A stretch of DNA of 64,000 nucleotides from Peptococcaceae bacterium 1198_IL3148 (GTDB taxonomy: Bacteria > Bacillota > Desulfotomaculia > Desulfotomaculales > Desulfohalotomaculaceae), in NCBI GenBank assembly GCA_036763105.1, contig JBAIYS010000001.1, positions 1-64,000 on the forward strand. Reading direction: 5' to 3'. The translations under genes and the position numbers were made by a program. A model generated the notes under the pieces. It was not told the DNA's origin and made no database searches. It worked only from the letters and a program-made list of their open reading frames with translations. Of the stretch, positions 45,120 to 53,828 are shown piece after piece. Within the stretch, counting starts at the first letter, position 1. Each line of letters opens with the position of its first letter.

Positions 45120-46784
45120 TTAGGCAGTTTCTATCTTTTCTATATCTTTTAAGTTTAGCATTTCAATGGCTTGCTGGCGCAATTTATATTTCTGCACTTT
45201 GCCACTGGCGGTGGTGGGGTAGTCCTCGACGAATAATACATATTTGGGTATTTTATAACGGGCAATTTTGTTTTCGCAAAACTGTTGGATATCCTCTTTG
45301 GTGCAACTGGCACCCTCTTTTAACTTAATGAAGGCCAGTACTTCTTCGCCATATTTTTCACTGGGCACACCAATAACCTGCACTTCTTTAACATGGGGGT
45401 GAGTATAGATGAATTCTTCTATTTCCCGGGGATAGATATTTTCTCCACCGCGAATAATCATTTCTTTGAGCCGCCCAGTGATCTTAAGATATCCATTTTC
45501 ATCCACCACCCCCAAATCACCGGTGTGCAACCAACCCTCTTCATCTATGGCCAACGCCGTTGCCTCGGGGTTCTTATAATATCCTTTCATAACATTATAT
45601 CCCCGGGCACAAATTTCACCCTGTACCCCAGCGGCAACCTCTTGATTTGTGGCCGGATCAACAATCCGCATTTCCACACCGGGCAATGCCCTGCCAACGG
45701 TATTTACCCGCAACTCGATGGGGTCATCGGTACGGGTCATGGTAATACCCGGCGATGCTTCAGTTTGACCGTAGGTAATAACAATTTCTTTCATGTTCAT
45801 CCGCTCAATTACCGCTTTCATCACTTCTATCGGACAGGGTGAGCCGGCCATAATGCCGGTGCGCAAACTGGACAGGTCGTAGATACCCTTTGACAAGCAC
45901 TCTAACTCAGTAATAAACATCGTCGGTACTCCATGGAGCGCGGTACACCGTTCCTTTTCCACCGTTTCCAATACCTTGATGGGGTTAAATGATACCAAAG
46001 GCACCATGGTGGCCCCACTGACCACACAGGCGAGGGTGGCCAACACACTGCCAAAGCAATGGAAAAATGGTACCGGGATACACAAACGATCTTGATCGGT
46101 GAACCTCATACAGTCCGCAATACTGCTGGCATTACCAATTAGGTTGATGTGTGTCAACATTACACCCTTGGGGAAACCAGTGGTACCAGAGGTATATTGC
46201 ATATTAGTCACATCATCTGGATCCACAGTGGCCATCTGAGCATCTAACTCCGCTTCTGATACTTGATCGGCCAGTTTTAATATGTCGTCCCAAATAAACA
46301 TGCCCGGTTGCCTTTCAGCACCGATCAGCACCACTTTTTTGAGCAGTGGCAAACGATCACTGCTCAGCTGGCCAGGCTGAGCATCCTTTAATTCGGGACA
46401 TAGTTCATAAATTGTATCGATATAACTAGAATTTTTAATGCCTTCAATTAAGAATAAACTGTTGCTGTCCGATTGTTTCATTAGGTATTCCAGTTCAAAG
46501 GCTTTATAATTGGTATTTACCGTTACCAATACCGCCCCCATTTTACCAATGGCAAACTGTAGTAACAGCCATTCTGGTACGTTGGTGGTCCAAACGGCAA
46601 TATGATCTCCTTTTTCCAGGCCCAAAGCCATTAATCCTCTGGCCACTTTCCGGCATAACTGATTAAATTGTTGGTATGAATAGCGCAGATCCCGGTCTAC
46701 ATATACCAGTGCATCATTATCTGGATATTGCCTGGCGATATTTTCTAACAATTGCCCCATGGTTATTTTGTCAATATTTTGCAT
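45120..46784 (-). CDS. Acyl-CoA synthetase / AMP-dependent ligase
   Basis: This 554-residue ANL-superfamily enzyme is close in pattern to medium/long-chain acyl-CoA synthetases. The P-loop motif MQYTSGTTGFPKGVMLTH is near residues 192-209. HGVPTMFITELE, ITYGQTEASPGIT, the hinge GWLHTGDLGVVDENGYLKITGRLKEMIIRGGENIYPREIE and the C-terminal lysine motif PTTASGKVQKYKLR are all intact. Substrate cannot be told from sequence. I chose the ATG at 46784 behind GGAGG. It is the first gene after a leucine-type T-box and precedes leuS, a position normally held by the synthetase itself. Confidence 0.93.
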   Translation of the reverse strand: MQNIDKITMGQLLENIARQYPDNDALVYVDRDLRYSYQQFNQLCRKVARGLMALGLEKGDHIAVWTTNVPEWLLLQFAIGKMGAVLVTVNTNYKAFELEYLMKQSDSNSLFLIEGIKNSSYIDTIYELCPELKDAQPGQLSSDRLPLLKKVVLIGAERQPGMFIWDDILKLADQVSEAELDAQMATVDPDDVTNMQYTSGTTGFPKGVMLTHINLIGNASSIADCMRFTDQDRLCIPVPFFHCFGSVLATLACVVSGATMVPLVSFNPIKVLETVEKERCTALHGVPTMFITELECLSKGIYDLSSLRTGIMAGSPCPIEVMKAVIERMNMKEIVITYGQTEASPGITMTRTDDPIELRVNTVGRALPGVEMRIVDPATNQEVAAGVQGEICARGYNVMKGYYKNPEATALAIDEEGWLHTGDLGVVDENGYLKITGRLKEMIIRGGENIYPREIEEFIYTHPHVKEVQVIGVPSEKYGEEVLAFIKLKEGASCTKEDIQQFCENKIARYKIPKYVLFVEDYPTTASGKVQKYKLRQQAIEMLNLKDIEKIETA

Positions 46785-46893
46785 ACTATCCCCTCCTAAA
46801 TAATAACAGAATATTCTGGATACTTTTTCTGGGAATGTACCGCTTTTTCTTTTTATATCTCTTTTTTTCATAATAGTCAGTCTTTAATGGATA

Positions 46894-46929
46894 CAAAAAA
46901 CCTCTCATCCCTGATAGGGACGAGAGGTC
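46894..46929 (-). terminator. Terminator of the leucine T-box
   Basis: On the minus strand ACCTCTCGTCCCT and AGGGATGAGAGGT pair around a short loop and are followed by TTTTTT. The first arm overlaps the antiterminator partner of the T-box sequence. Confidence 0.92.
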
Positions 46930-46959
46930 AATCTCGCGGTACCACCCTAATTGTAATTT

Positions 46960-47035
46960 GGTGGAGCTAAGGGGGCTCGAACCCCTGGCCTCTTGAATGC
47001 CATTCAAGCGCTCTCCCAGCTGAGCTATAGCCCCA
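46960..47035 (-). tRNA. tRNA-Ala (anticodon GGC), CCA encoded
   Basis: The 76-base gene has acceptor arms GGGGCTA and TAGCTCC with the G3-U70 pair that marks alanine tRNAs. It has D arm GCTCAGCTGGGAGAGC, anticodon stem-loop CTTGAATGGCATTCAAG (anticodon GGC), T arm GGGGTTCGAGCCCC, discriminator A and encoded CCA. All stems are fully paired, so it looks functional. GTAATTT precedes it and, counting the last A of CCA, AAATTAC follows, so the acceptor stem can be extended by a seven-base helix. It lies wholly within a T-box leader transcribed from a perfect promoter. Confidence 0.98.
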
Positions 47036-47214
47036 AATTACCGGCTTAATGTGTTTAACGGACACAATCCGACATGAAGTACATATCCCCCATGCATCTC
47101 AGAGGCGAGTTCAACGTTACACTCACCGCTTTGCACCAACCAGCGGCTCTCTGCAGAGTGATACCATTTACTACTCCTCATCATTGACTTTCAATATTTG
47201 CCGTGATGAAACAT

Positions 47215-47243
47215 ATTATAAGATAGGGTTTGATTTTTGTCAA
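47215..47243 (-). promoter_or_regulatory. Perfect SigA consensus promoter of the T-box/tRNA-Ala transcript
   Basis: On the minus strand TTGACA (47238-47243), a 17-base spacer and TATAAT (47215-47220) match the consensus exactly. Transcription would start near 47208, about 20 bases before stem I. It is the best promoter in the window and of a strength usual for stable-RNA genes. Confidence 0.92.
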
Positions 47244-47265
47244 CATAATATTTTGTTTTTTTGTT

Positions 47266-47622
47266 TTAACTTTCCGAGGAAACTTCTACCACCGGGGCAT
47301 CTCCCCATAATTTTTCCAACTTATAAAATTCCCGCTCTTCCTCTTTAAAAACGTGAACAACTATGTCACCGTAATCCAGTAGTATCCATGAACCTTCACG
47401 CAATCCTTCTCGTCTTAATGGTTCAATACCTTGTTCACTAAGCTTTTCCTCAATATTTTCTGCAATAGCTTTTACCTGGGGGCCAGATCCCCCACTGCAA
47501 ATCACAAAGTAATCACACATTGCTGAAATTTTGCTTAGGTCTAGTACAGTAATGTCTTTTGCCTTTTTTTCGCCAGCAGCGTTATAGGCTAGATCGGCCA
47601 TTTGCTGGATGCTTAATGCCAC
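47266..47622 (-). CDS. rsfS: Ribosomal silencing factor RsfS
   Basis: RsfS (118 residues, DUF143) binds L14 and blocks subunit joining when nutrients are short. The family core is present: KAKDITVLDLSKISAMCDYFVICSG, PQVKAIAENIEEKL, GSWILLDYGDIVVHVFKEEEREFYKLEKLWGDA. Length is normal. It follows yqeK by about 57 bases in the order nadD-yqeK-rsfS found in most Firmicutes. The T-box promoter starts 23 bases past its stop. Confidence 0.95.
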   Translation of the reverse strand: MALSIQQMADLAYNAAGEKKAKDITVLDLSKISAMCDYFVICSGGSGPQVKAIAENIEEKLSEQGIEPLRREGLREGSWILLDYGDIVVHVFKEEEREFYKLEKLWGDAPVVEVSSES

Positions 47623-47679
47623 AAGAATTCCTCCCTAATTTATTACTTGCTAAATTATACTCTATAATTACTAAATCAG

Positions 47680-48264
47680 TTACTTTGAAATACTCAGTAG
47701 CAGGTCGTTACGGGCATCCACTGCCAGTGGATGCAACAGATATTTGGATTTTAACACAACTTGGATCTTATGTTCAAGGCAACAGAGCACTGCTTGATTT
47801 ATGTTGTTATGGCAACCGGCAACCTGTTCTCTCAATACTTCTATGCCCCGATACGCTCTTCCAGGTTCAATGGCATCGGCAATCATCAGTATTTTGGCAA
47901 CATCACCCATGCCCACATCACCTAAGGTATGCACTGCCACTGCATGTAGTATTTCTTCGTCTGTTATATGATATTTATTTTTGGCCACCACCGCCCCCAC
48001 CGGACCATGCAACAGGGCGGGAAAGCTTTCATATACATAGTCGACATTAATGTCGTGGTGATGGGCAAACTGAATTAATTCTTCGTCGCTAAATCCCCGG
48101 GCACAATCGTGCAGCAGTGCCGCCAATTTTACTTTAGCCACGTCCGCCTGATATCTTTTGGCCAATTTTTCAGCGGTTTCTATTACTCCCAAGGTATGGA
48201 GATACCTTTTTTCTGGAATGTCTTGCTTTAATTGTTCTTTAATTACTTCAAGGTTCATCTTCAA
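47680..48264 (-). CDS. yqeK: HD-domain hydrolase YqeK (Ap4A hydrolase)
   Basis: YqeK (194 residues) is an HD-superfamily enzyme that splits diadenosine tetraphosphate symmetrically to ADP. Metal-binding residues are visible in RYLHTLGVIETAEKLA, LAALLHDCARGFSDEEL and a later histidine cluster AHHHDIN, LLHGPVGAVVA and HAVAVHTLGD. Length is normal. The ATG follows GAGGAG. It lies between the RRM gene and rsfS. Confidence 0.94.
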   Translation of the reverse strand: MKMNLEVIKEQLKQDIPEKRYLHTLGVIETAEKLAKRYQADVAKVKLAALLHDCARGFSDEELIQFAHHHDINVDYVYESFPALLHGPVGAVVAKNKYHITDEEILHAVAVHTLGDVGMGDVAKILMIADAIEPGRAYRGIEVLREQVAGCHNNINQAVLCCLEHKIQVVLKSKYLLHPLAVDARNDLLLSISK

Positions 48265-48290
48265 TCTCCTCTATAATGGCGAAACAGGAA

Positions 48291-48315
48291 ACCTCCTAGC
48301 CCAAAGGGTGGAGGT
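48291..48315 (-). terminator. Hairpin between the RRM gene and yqeK
   Basis: On the minus strand GACCTCCACCC can pair with GGG and GGAGGTTTC in two short stems, followed by CTGTTTCG. It lies about 20 bases past the RRM gene stop. The T-tract is poor, so the call is tentative. Confidence 0.4.
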
Positions 48316-48333
48316 CCCAAGGTATTTGTATTG

Positions 48334-48588
48334 TTATTGTTGTTCTCTTGGCTTGGCCTCATTAACGGTAATAACTCGGCCATCCAACTCACTGCCATTT
48401 AGGGCAGCGATCATGGCCTCAGCATCGCCATCGTTTACTTCAACAAAGCCAAAGCCCCTTGATCTACCGGTTTCACGATCGGTAATTACCCGGCTGGATA
48501 AAACTTCACCATGAGCGGCAAAGTGTTCTTGCAAATCCTCAGCCTTGGTTGCCCATGGTAGATTACCAACATATAGTGTGCGAGCCAT
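48334..48588 (-). CDS. RRM-domain RNA-binding protein
   Basis: This 84-residue protein is a single RNA recognition motif. RNP2 is LYVGNLPW near residue 4, and RNP1 is SRGFGFVEV near residue 42, with the linker HGEVLSSRVITDRETG. Small RRM proteins of this type occur in cyanobacteria and some other bacteria, often cold-induced in the former. I chose the ATG at 48588 after AGGTGA; the open frame reaches 48672 without support. It is inserted between nadD and yqeK, which are neighbours in B. subtilis. Target RNAs are unknown. Confidence 0.92.
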   Translation of the reverse strand: MARTLYVGNLPWATKAEDLQEHFAAHGEVLSSRVITDRETGRSRGFGFVEVNDGDAEAMIAALNGSELDGRVITVNEAKPREQQ

Positions 48589-48682
48589 CCTTGTAAAATC
48601 ACCTCTTTCTTGGTTCTTAAAGGTAGTATTTGCAGTTTGAAAAAAGTGATTACAAATATGTGTAAGTAACATTTGCTAATAT

Positions 48683-49288
48683 TTACAGGTATAGGAGATG
48701 TTCCTTAATATAGTTTTCCACCGGCTCGGGCAATAAATATTTTATTGGCTCCCGTCGCTGCACTCTGTTGCGAATATCAGTGCTGGATATCGCCAACGAA
48801 GGTACATAAAACGGAATGATCTTTTTTAAGCATACATTGGGTAAAATATTTAATTTCTTTTGCAAATCGCTCAAATCATAGCCTGGCCTAGTGGCAGCAA
48901 TAAAATAGCAAAGACCCAGTAACTCTTCAACACTTTTCCAGGTAAGGATTTCTAAAACTGCATCGGCACCGGTAATAAAGTATAATTTTTCCGGACGGTA
49001 TACTTCTTTGACCGCCTTAACGGTATCTATGGTATAAGATGGCCCCGGTCGCTCAATCTCTAGCGTAGAAACTTCAAACCAAGGATTCGATGCCACCGCT
49101 AACCGGGTCATGGTCAACCGATCGTCAACTGATGTGGTGATGGCCGCTTGATCTTTATGGGGTGGCTGAGCCGCCGGTACAAACACAACTTTATCGCATT
49201 CAAACTTATGCCGGGCCTGTTCGGCCACCACCAAGTGACCATTGTGTATTGGGTCAAAGGTTCCACCCATGATGGCAAGGGATTTCAT
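48683..49288 (-). CDS. nadD: Nicotinate-nucleotide adenylyltransferase
   Basis: NadD (201 residues) joins nicotinate mononucleotide and ATP to form deamido-NAD. The nucleotidyltransferase motif is MGGTFDPIHNGHLVVAEQA near the N-terminus, and the C-terminal motif AISSTDIRNRVQRREPIKYLLP is intact. The middle segment FITGADAVLEILTWKSVEEL is typical. The start is an ATG with only a weak GGTG upstream. Upstream neighbours of B. subtilis nadD are not present; a repeat-filled gap separates it from sfsA. Confidence 0.95.
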   Translation of the reverse strand: MKSLAIMGGTFDPIHNGHLVVAEQARHKFECDKVVFVPAAQPPHKDQAAITTSVDDRLTMTRLAVASNPWFEVSTLEIERPGPSYTIDTVKAVKEVYRPEKLYFITGADAVLEILTWKSVEELLGLCYFIAATRPGYDLSDLQKKLNILPNVCLKKIIPFYVPSLAISSTDIRNRVQRREPIKYLLPEPVENYIKEHLLYL

Positions 49289-49364
49289 TATTACACCAAC
49301 TTTTGTTCTTACATTTTTTGTTCTATGAAACTTGTTATTTTGCCTTTAGCAAAAATGCAAGTGA

Positions 49365-49595
49365 CTTTTGCCCTTGCTTCACGAAAAAAGGTTAATTTAA
49401 AAACCCGACACATGCTGCAATAGCGAACGACATATAGTTGAGCAGTGAACCGAACTTAGCGAAGTAGACCGGCAGAGGCAGGGTGGCGCATAGGACGTGC
49501 GCCACCGGCAATTGAGCCATGGACGGCGAATTTGCCGGGAACCCTGCCGGAGCCGGTCGGATGAGTGTTAGTTCGGTCTGCGAAACTATCCCCAA
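49365..49595 (-). repeat. Dispersed ~230 bp repeat, copy 3 (inverted)
   Basis: Reverse-complemented, it runs from GGGATAGTTTCGCAGACCG through CTCATCCGACCGGCTCC, CGCCGTCCATGGCTCA, GGTGGCGCACGTCCTATGCGCCACC and TTCGCTAAGTTCGG to GCAAGGGCAAAAGTCACTTG. It matches copy 2 along its whole length and copy 1 in its 3' two thirds. It occupies most of the gene-free stretch 49289-49726; I see nothing recognisable in the remainder. Confidence 0.88.
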
Positions 49596-49726
49596 GTGAG
49601 CGGTGCAGCAGGTGTCGGGTTTTAACCGTAACCTAACTTTAAACAGTAAAACAAATATCAAACCACAGCAAAAGACACTGGTATCTTAACAAGCAAAGGT
49701 TACTTATAACGTATACAACAACTAAA

Positions 49727-50425
49727 TTACAATCTAACAGGAATTTGCCCCCCAAGAATAACTCCTTCCGGACTGACATCACATTTTCTGGCATAAATTT
49801 CTACGCCAGTGGTAGCTGCTAATGAAAGGGCGTGGGCAAACTGGGGGTCTTTATCCCCATGGGGCTTAAAGCAGCCAGCATCGCTACGTTGAACTACAAA
49901 CATTACCACTGCGCGATAGCCCCGTTTAACCGCCTCAATTAGTTCCAGGACATGTTTGGCGCCCCTTTCTGTTGGGGCATCGGGAAACTTGGCTATGCCG
50001 TTTTCCACCAATGTCACCGATTTTACTTCCAACCAACAATCGCTGGCACTGCCGGCTTGTAAAAAGAAATCAAAACGGCTGTGGCCAAAGGAATGTTCAC
50101 TTTTTACATTTTGGTAGCCACTTAACTCGGTCAGCTGGTCACTCAATAGTGCTTTTTTGATAATCCGGTTGGGCAGCAGTGAGTCTATTGAAACCCAATT
50201 GCCCTGATACTTTACTAACAATAATTTATAGTCGGTACGGCCACCGGGTGCAGAAGGGGTTAAAATTACCTCGGCACCTTTAACCAATAACTCTTGCATG
50301 CGGCCAGAGCTGGGAACATGAGCGCGGTAATGGTTGTTATTTTTTTCCACAGTTGCTACAAATCTATTTTCACGTTTAACAAAGGTAGCATATATTATAG
50401 TAGTAGGGGTTTTTATATTTATCAT
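49727..50425 (-). CDS. sfsA: Sugar fermentation stimulation protein SfsA
   Basis: This 232-residue SfsA-family protein has an N-terminal OB-like part (ATFVKRENRFVATVEKNNNHYRAHVPSSGRM) and a nuclease-like C-terminal domain. The latter has SRFDFFLQAGSASDCWLEVKSVTLVENGIAKFPDAPTERGAKH, where the conserved D and E-x-K residues resemble PD-(D/E)XK enzymes. The cellular role is poorly defined; a DNA-binding function was proposed for the E. coli protein. Length is normal. It appears monocistronic, with an AT-rich 125-base upstream gap. Confidence 0.93.
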   Translation of the reverse strand: MINIKTPTTIIYATFVKRENRFVATVEKNNNHYRAHVPSSGRMQELLVKGAEVILTPSAPGGRTDYKLLLVKYQGNWVSIDSLLPNRIIKKALLSDQLTELSGYQNVKSEHSFGHSRFDFFLQAGSASDCWLEVKSVTLVENGIAKFPDAPTERGAKHVLELIEAVKRGYRAVVMFVVQRSDAGCFKPHGDKDPQFAHALSLAATTGVEIYARKCDVSPEGVILGGQIPVRL

Positions 50426-50550
50426 AGCAATACTTGTTTATCATATAATGTATGATGGTGTCAAGACTACCAGCAATTGCTTAAAGGGTACAGCAAATAA
50501 TTGTTGAATAGTGTTAGGGGTAATACATAAATACGAAAGGGAGTTTTTTT

Positions 50551-50832
50551 GTGCGCTATCATTTATACCCTACATTTGCTGTAGACCATGAAAACTTTGA
50601 AAAGGCGTTGCCGGTGGCTCTTAATTTATCAAAAAGGTTTAATTTACCTTGCCGTTTCTGGCAAAGCGGCGATTTGTATGCCATTTCTTTTAAGGATCAA
50701 GCTATTAACCACGGTTTCTATTATTCCCACAAACACGAGAGTGAACTGATTGCTAATTTAGAAAGCCAGATTGATTTTCAATTGCTTTATGCTAAGGAAG
50801 AAGCCTTTGAAAAGGGAAAAGAACTGGTATAA
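50551..50832 (+). CDS. Small hypothetical protein
   Basis: I do not recognise this 93-residue cytoplasmic protein (RYHLYPTFAVDHENFEKALPVALNLSKRFNLPCRFWQSGDLYAISFKD). It is compact, aromatic-rich and free of membrane segments, and looks like a single alpha/beta domain. The GTG start follows GAAAGGGAG at a suitable distance, and a clean terminator lies at its stop, so it is very probably a real gene. It is one of only four plus-strand genes and is convergent with the gene at 50860. Confidence 0.78.
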   Translation: MRYHLYPTFAVDHENFEKALPVALNLSKRFNLPCRFWQSGDLYAISFKDQAINHGFYYSHKHESELIANLESQIDFQLLYAKEEAFEKGKELV

Positions 50833-50855
50833 AAACGGGCTGACGCCCGTTTTTA
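50831..50855. terminator. Bidirectional terminator
   Basis: AAAAACGGGC and GCCCGTTTTT around TGAC, between two convergent genes. A-tract and T-tract make it usable on both strands. Confidence 0.9.
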
Positions 50856-50859
50856 TACT

Positions 50860-51318
50860 TCAATCTTCCTCTTCCACAGTCCATTCATCTTTCCAGCCCA
50901 TTATTTTACTAATCTTTCGCGACTTGCCATTGATAAACCCAGTGGCAAAAGCATCGGCATCCCGCTCGGCTCTTTCATCATTATTGATCAGATAGTTATT
51001 AACAAATTGATATCGATGTCGCAGCTCATGTACCAAAGCATGTAGTGAATACAACTGTTTACTATGTACATCATCACCGTCATCTGTTTGGGCAAATACG
51101 CAAAGATATGCCACATCACCAACAGGATCATAGCTACCTTCTAATTGTCCCGAAAACTCCTCTAACGTAAAATTCAAACAATTGGGGTAGTACCTAAGCA
51201 TGTCAAGCCGTGTTTCATAAACAACAATTTTAGCTGGTTTATAATCCTTACCCAACAGTTTAACAATACTCTCGATTTGCTTGTTGGTAATAATATTTTG
51301 TCTATTGACAATCTTCAT
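50860..51318 (-). CDS. Putative zinc metallopeptidase-like protein (HExxH)
   Basis: This 152-residue protein has LHALVHELRHRYQFVNN near residues 93-109, where HELRH fits the HExxH zinc motif. A downstream acidic stretch NDERAERDADAFATGFIN could give the third metal ligand, the pattern seen in ImmA/IrrE- and DUF3920-like small peptidases. No signal peptide is present, so it is cytoplasmic. It stands alone between two terminators. The catalytic call rests on the motif only. Confidence 0.7.
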   Translation of the reverse strand: MKIVNRQNIITNKQIESIVKLLGKDYKPAKIVVYETRLDMLRYYPNCLNFTLEEFSGQLEGSYDPVGDVAYLCVFAQTDDGDDVHSKQLYSLHALVHELRHRYQFVNNYLINNDERAERDADAFATGFINGKSRKISKIMGWKDEWTVEEED

Positions 51319-51350
51319 TTCAAATTACTTCCTTTAAACATGGGATACAG

Positions 51351-51375
51351 AAAAACCGGGTAACACCCGGTTTTT
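51351..51375 (-). terminator. Intrinsic terminator of the obgE operon
   Basis: AAAAACCGGG and CCCGGTTTTT around TAACA, about 30 bases past the obgE stop; symmetric, so it may work both ways. Confidence 0.9.
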
Positions 51376-51405
51376 GCGTTACAACATTCAGAATTCATTA
51401 TTGCA

Positions 51406-52677
<1,272 letters not shown>

Positions 52678-52713
52678 TTAATCACCCATCTATATTATGT
52701 ACTTATTTTTTAA

Positions 52714-53277
52714 TTATAGACTTTCACGGGGCAATGATAAATGAATTTCTGCCTGTTCAGCTTTGATCACTAAGCTAACTTGTATTCCATAGGCTAATAA
52801 ACTGCGACAGTATTTCAAATTGCTTTCTAAGTCAGCCACTATATCAGCCGACAAGCCCGGTAAGCCGAATTTACAGTGTATCTTCTTTTCTAGTTCAACC
52901 ACGTTTAAAGTTAATCGCCTATCTTCCACTTCAGGGGGAGATAGAAGCTTTATCGCCTCGTTAATACATTCCTCCACCGCAGTAGCAATAATATTTCCTG
53001 GAACGCTACAATCAGCAAACTTTGTATTAATATTGAAGTCAAATTCGATTAGGTGCGTATTGGCTTCGTTTGTAGCAATATACAAAACAGCCTGTAGCTC
53101 TGGCACCTGCAATCTGCTAATTGCACTAAAGGTGCCCATTTCTGCACACACTTGGTTGATATAGTCTTGGGCACGTTCTGGTTTTTTTAGCTGCAGCAGA
53201 CCAGAAATAACCTGAAAGTGGTTTAAAAAGTCATGTCTTTGCACTTGAATAACTTCCAGCAAACCGGGTATTTTCAC
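52714..53277 (-). CDS. spo0B: Spo0B-like phosphotransferase
   Basis: This 187-residue protein begins with the SPOB helical-hairpin domain QRHDFLNHFQVISGLLQLKKPERAQDYINQV. The histidine of RHDFLNHFQ corresponds to the phosphorylated His of B. subtilis Spo0B. A degenerate ATPase-like C-terminal domain follows. Its place between rpmA and obgE is the same as spo0B in B. subtilis. I chose the GTG at 53277 nine bases after AGGGG; a TTG at 53286 overlaps the SD. Clostridia usually lack the full Spo0F-Spo0B relay, so its partners here are uncertain. Confidence 0.85.
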   Translation of the reverse strand: MKIPGLLEVIQVQRHDFLNHFQVISGLLQLKKPERAQDYINQVCAEMGTFSAISRLQVPELQAVLYIATNEANTHLIEFDFNINTKFADCSVPGNIIATAVEECINEAIKLLSPPEVEDRRLTLNVVELEKKIHCKFGLPGLSADIVADLESNLKYCRSLLAYGIQVSLVIKAEQAEIHLSLPRESL

Positions 53278-53370
53278 AAAAATCAACCCCTAAAACTTTT
53301 TACCAGCCATTGGGAAGTTATTCAACAAATTATTTAGTTTTCCCTTTAATTTATCCCATAGAAAACTGGC

Positions 53371-53398
53371 TTCCACCAAGTTTTTGGCGGAAGCCTTT
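53371..53398. other. Stable hairpin upstream of spo0B
   Basis: GGCTTCC(A)CCAAG and a matching GGCGGAAGCC arm form a stem in the gap between rpmA and spo0B, 94 bases before the spo0B start. T residues lie in the loop, not after the stem, so it is not a normal terminator. The next 80 bases toward rpmA hold a second AT-rich inverted repeat, ACTATCTTTATA and AAAAGATAGT. Confidence 0.45.
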
Positions 53399-53476
53399 GG
53401 TTACCTGTACTATCTTTATATTTTTAAAAAAGATAGTACACATATTTTTATAGTTTTATACTTTATGTAAGCGATA

Positions 53477-53504
53477 CAAAAACCGACCTCATTCGAGGTC
53501 GGTT
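53477..53504 (-). terminator. Intrinsic terminator of rplU-rpmA
   Basis: On the minus strand AACCGACCTC and GAGGTCGGTT flank GAAT and are followed by TTTGTATCG; together with the stem end this gives five T residues. It lies six bases past the rpmA stop. Confidence 0.88.
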
Positions 53505-53509
53505 AAAAC

Positions 53510-53782
53510 TTATTGAGCAACAGCAGCATCATTTACGATAATGCTAACTTGCTTTCTATCTCTACCTTTACGTTCAAACTTAACCACACCGTCTACCATT
53601 GCAAACAATGTGTCGTCTCCACCTTTACCTACGTTATTACCAGGGTGGATTTTTGTACCACGTTGGCGAACAATAATGCTACCAGCGCTTACAAACTGAC
53701 CATCTGCACGCTTGACTCCAAGCCGTTTCGATTCTGAATCCCGGCCGTTCCTGGAACTACCGACACCTTTCTTGTGAGCCAT
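53510..53782 (-). CDS. rpmA: 50S ribosomal protein L27
   Basis: L27 (90 residues) reaches the peptidyl-transferase centre with its N-terminal tail. The sequence starts [30 protein letters not shown], so the mature N-terminus is encoded directly. The cleavable extension of most Firmicutes L27 proteins (a hydrophobic ...FFA segment removed by Prp) is absent, and the prp (ysxB) gene usually between rplU and rpmA is also absent. I chose the ATG at 53782 after GGAGGTGG. Confidence 0.96.
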   Translation of the reverse strand: MAHKKGVGSSRNGRDSESKRLGVKRADGQFVSAGSIIVRQRGTKIHPGNNVGKGGDDTLFAMVDGVVKFERKGRDRKQVSIIVNDAAVAQ

Positions 53783-53828
53783 TAATCCCACCTCCTTTTA
53801 TATTTGAGGTTCTATCGAAATTTACCTA

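Larger units (their letters stand above)
46894..47185 (-). promoter_or_regulatory. T-box leader, leucine-type specifier, with embedded tRNA-Ala
   Basis: On the minus strand stem I begins GATGAGGAGTAGTAAATGG (47167-47185), with AGAGAGCCGC and TTGGTG apical elements. The specifier triplet is CTC (47107-47109), a leucine codon, in TTGAACTCGCCTCTGAG. The T-box sequence AGGGTGGTACCGCG is at 46936-46949, and a terminator at 46894-46929. Between stem I and the T-box sequence lies a complete tRNA-Ala gene (46960-47035). Leucine specificity fits leuS two genes downstream. All recognisable T-box elements are present, so the leader is not obviously decayed, but the tRNA splits sensor from switch. Confidence 0.9.

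Noticed and set aside
46786-46871. N-terminal extension of the acyl-CoA ligase (29 residues)
   Set aside because: The extension has no SD, while the ATG at 46784 has GGAGG and gives a normal N-terminus.
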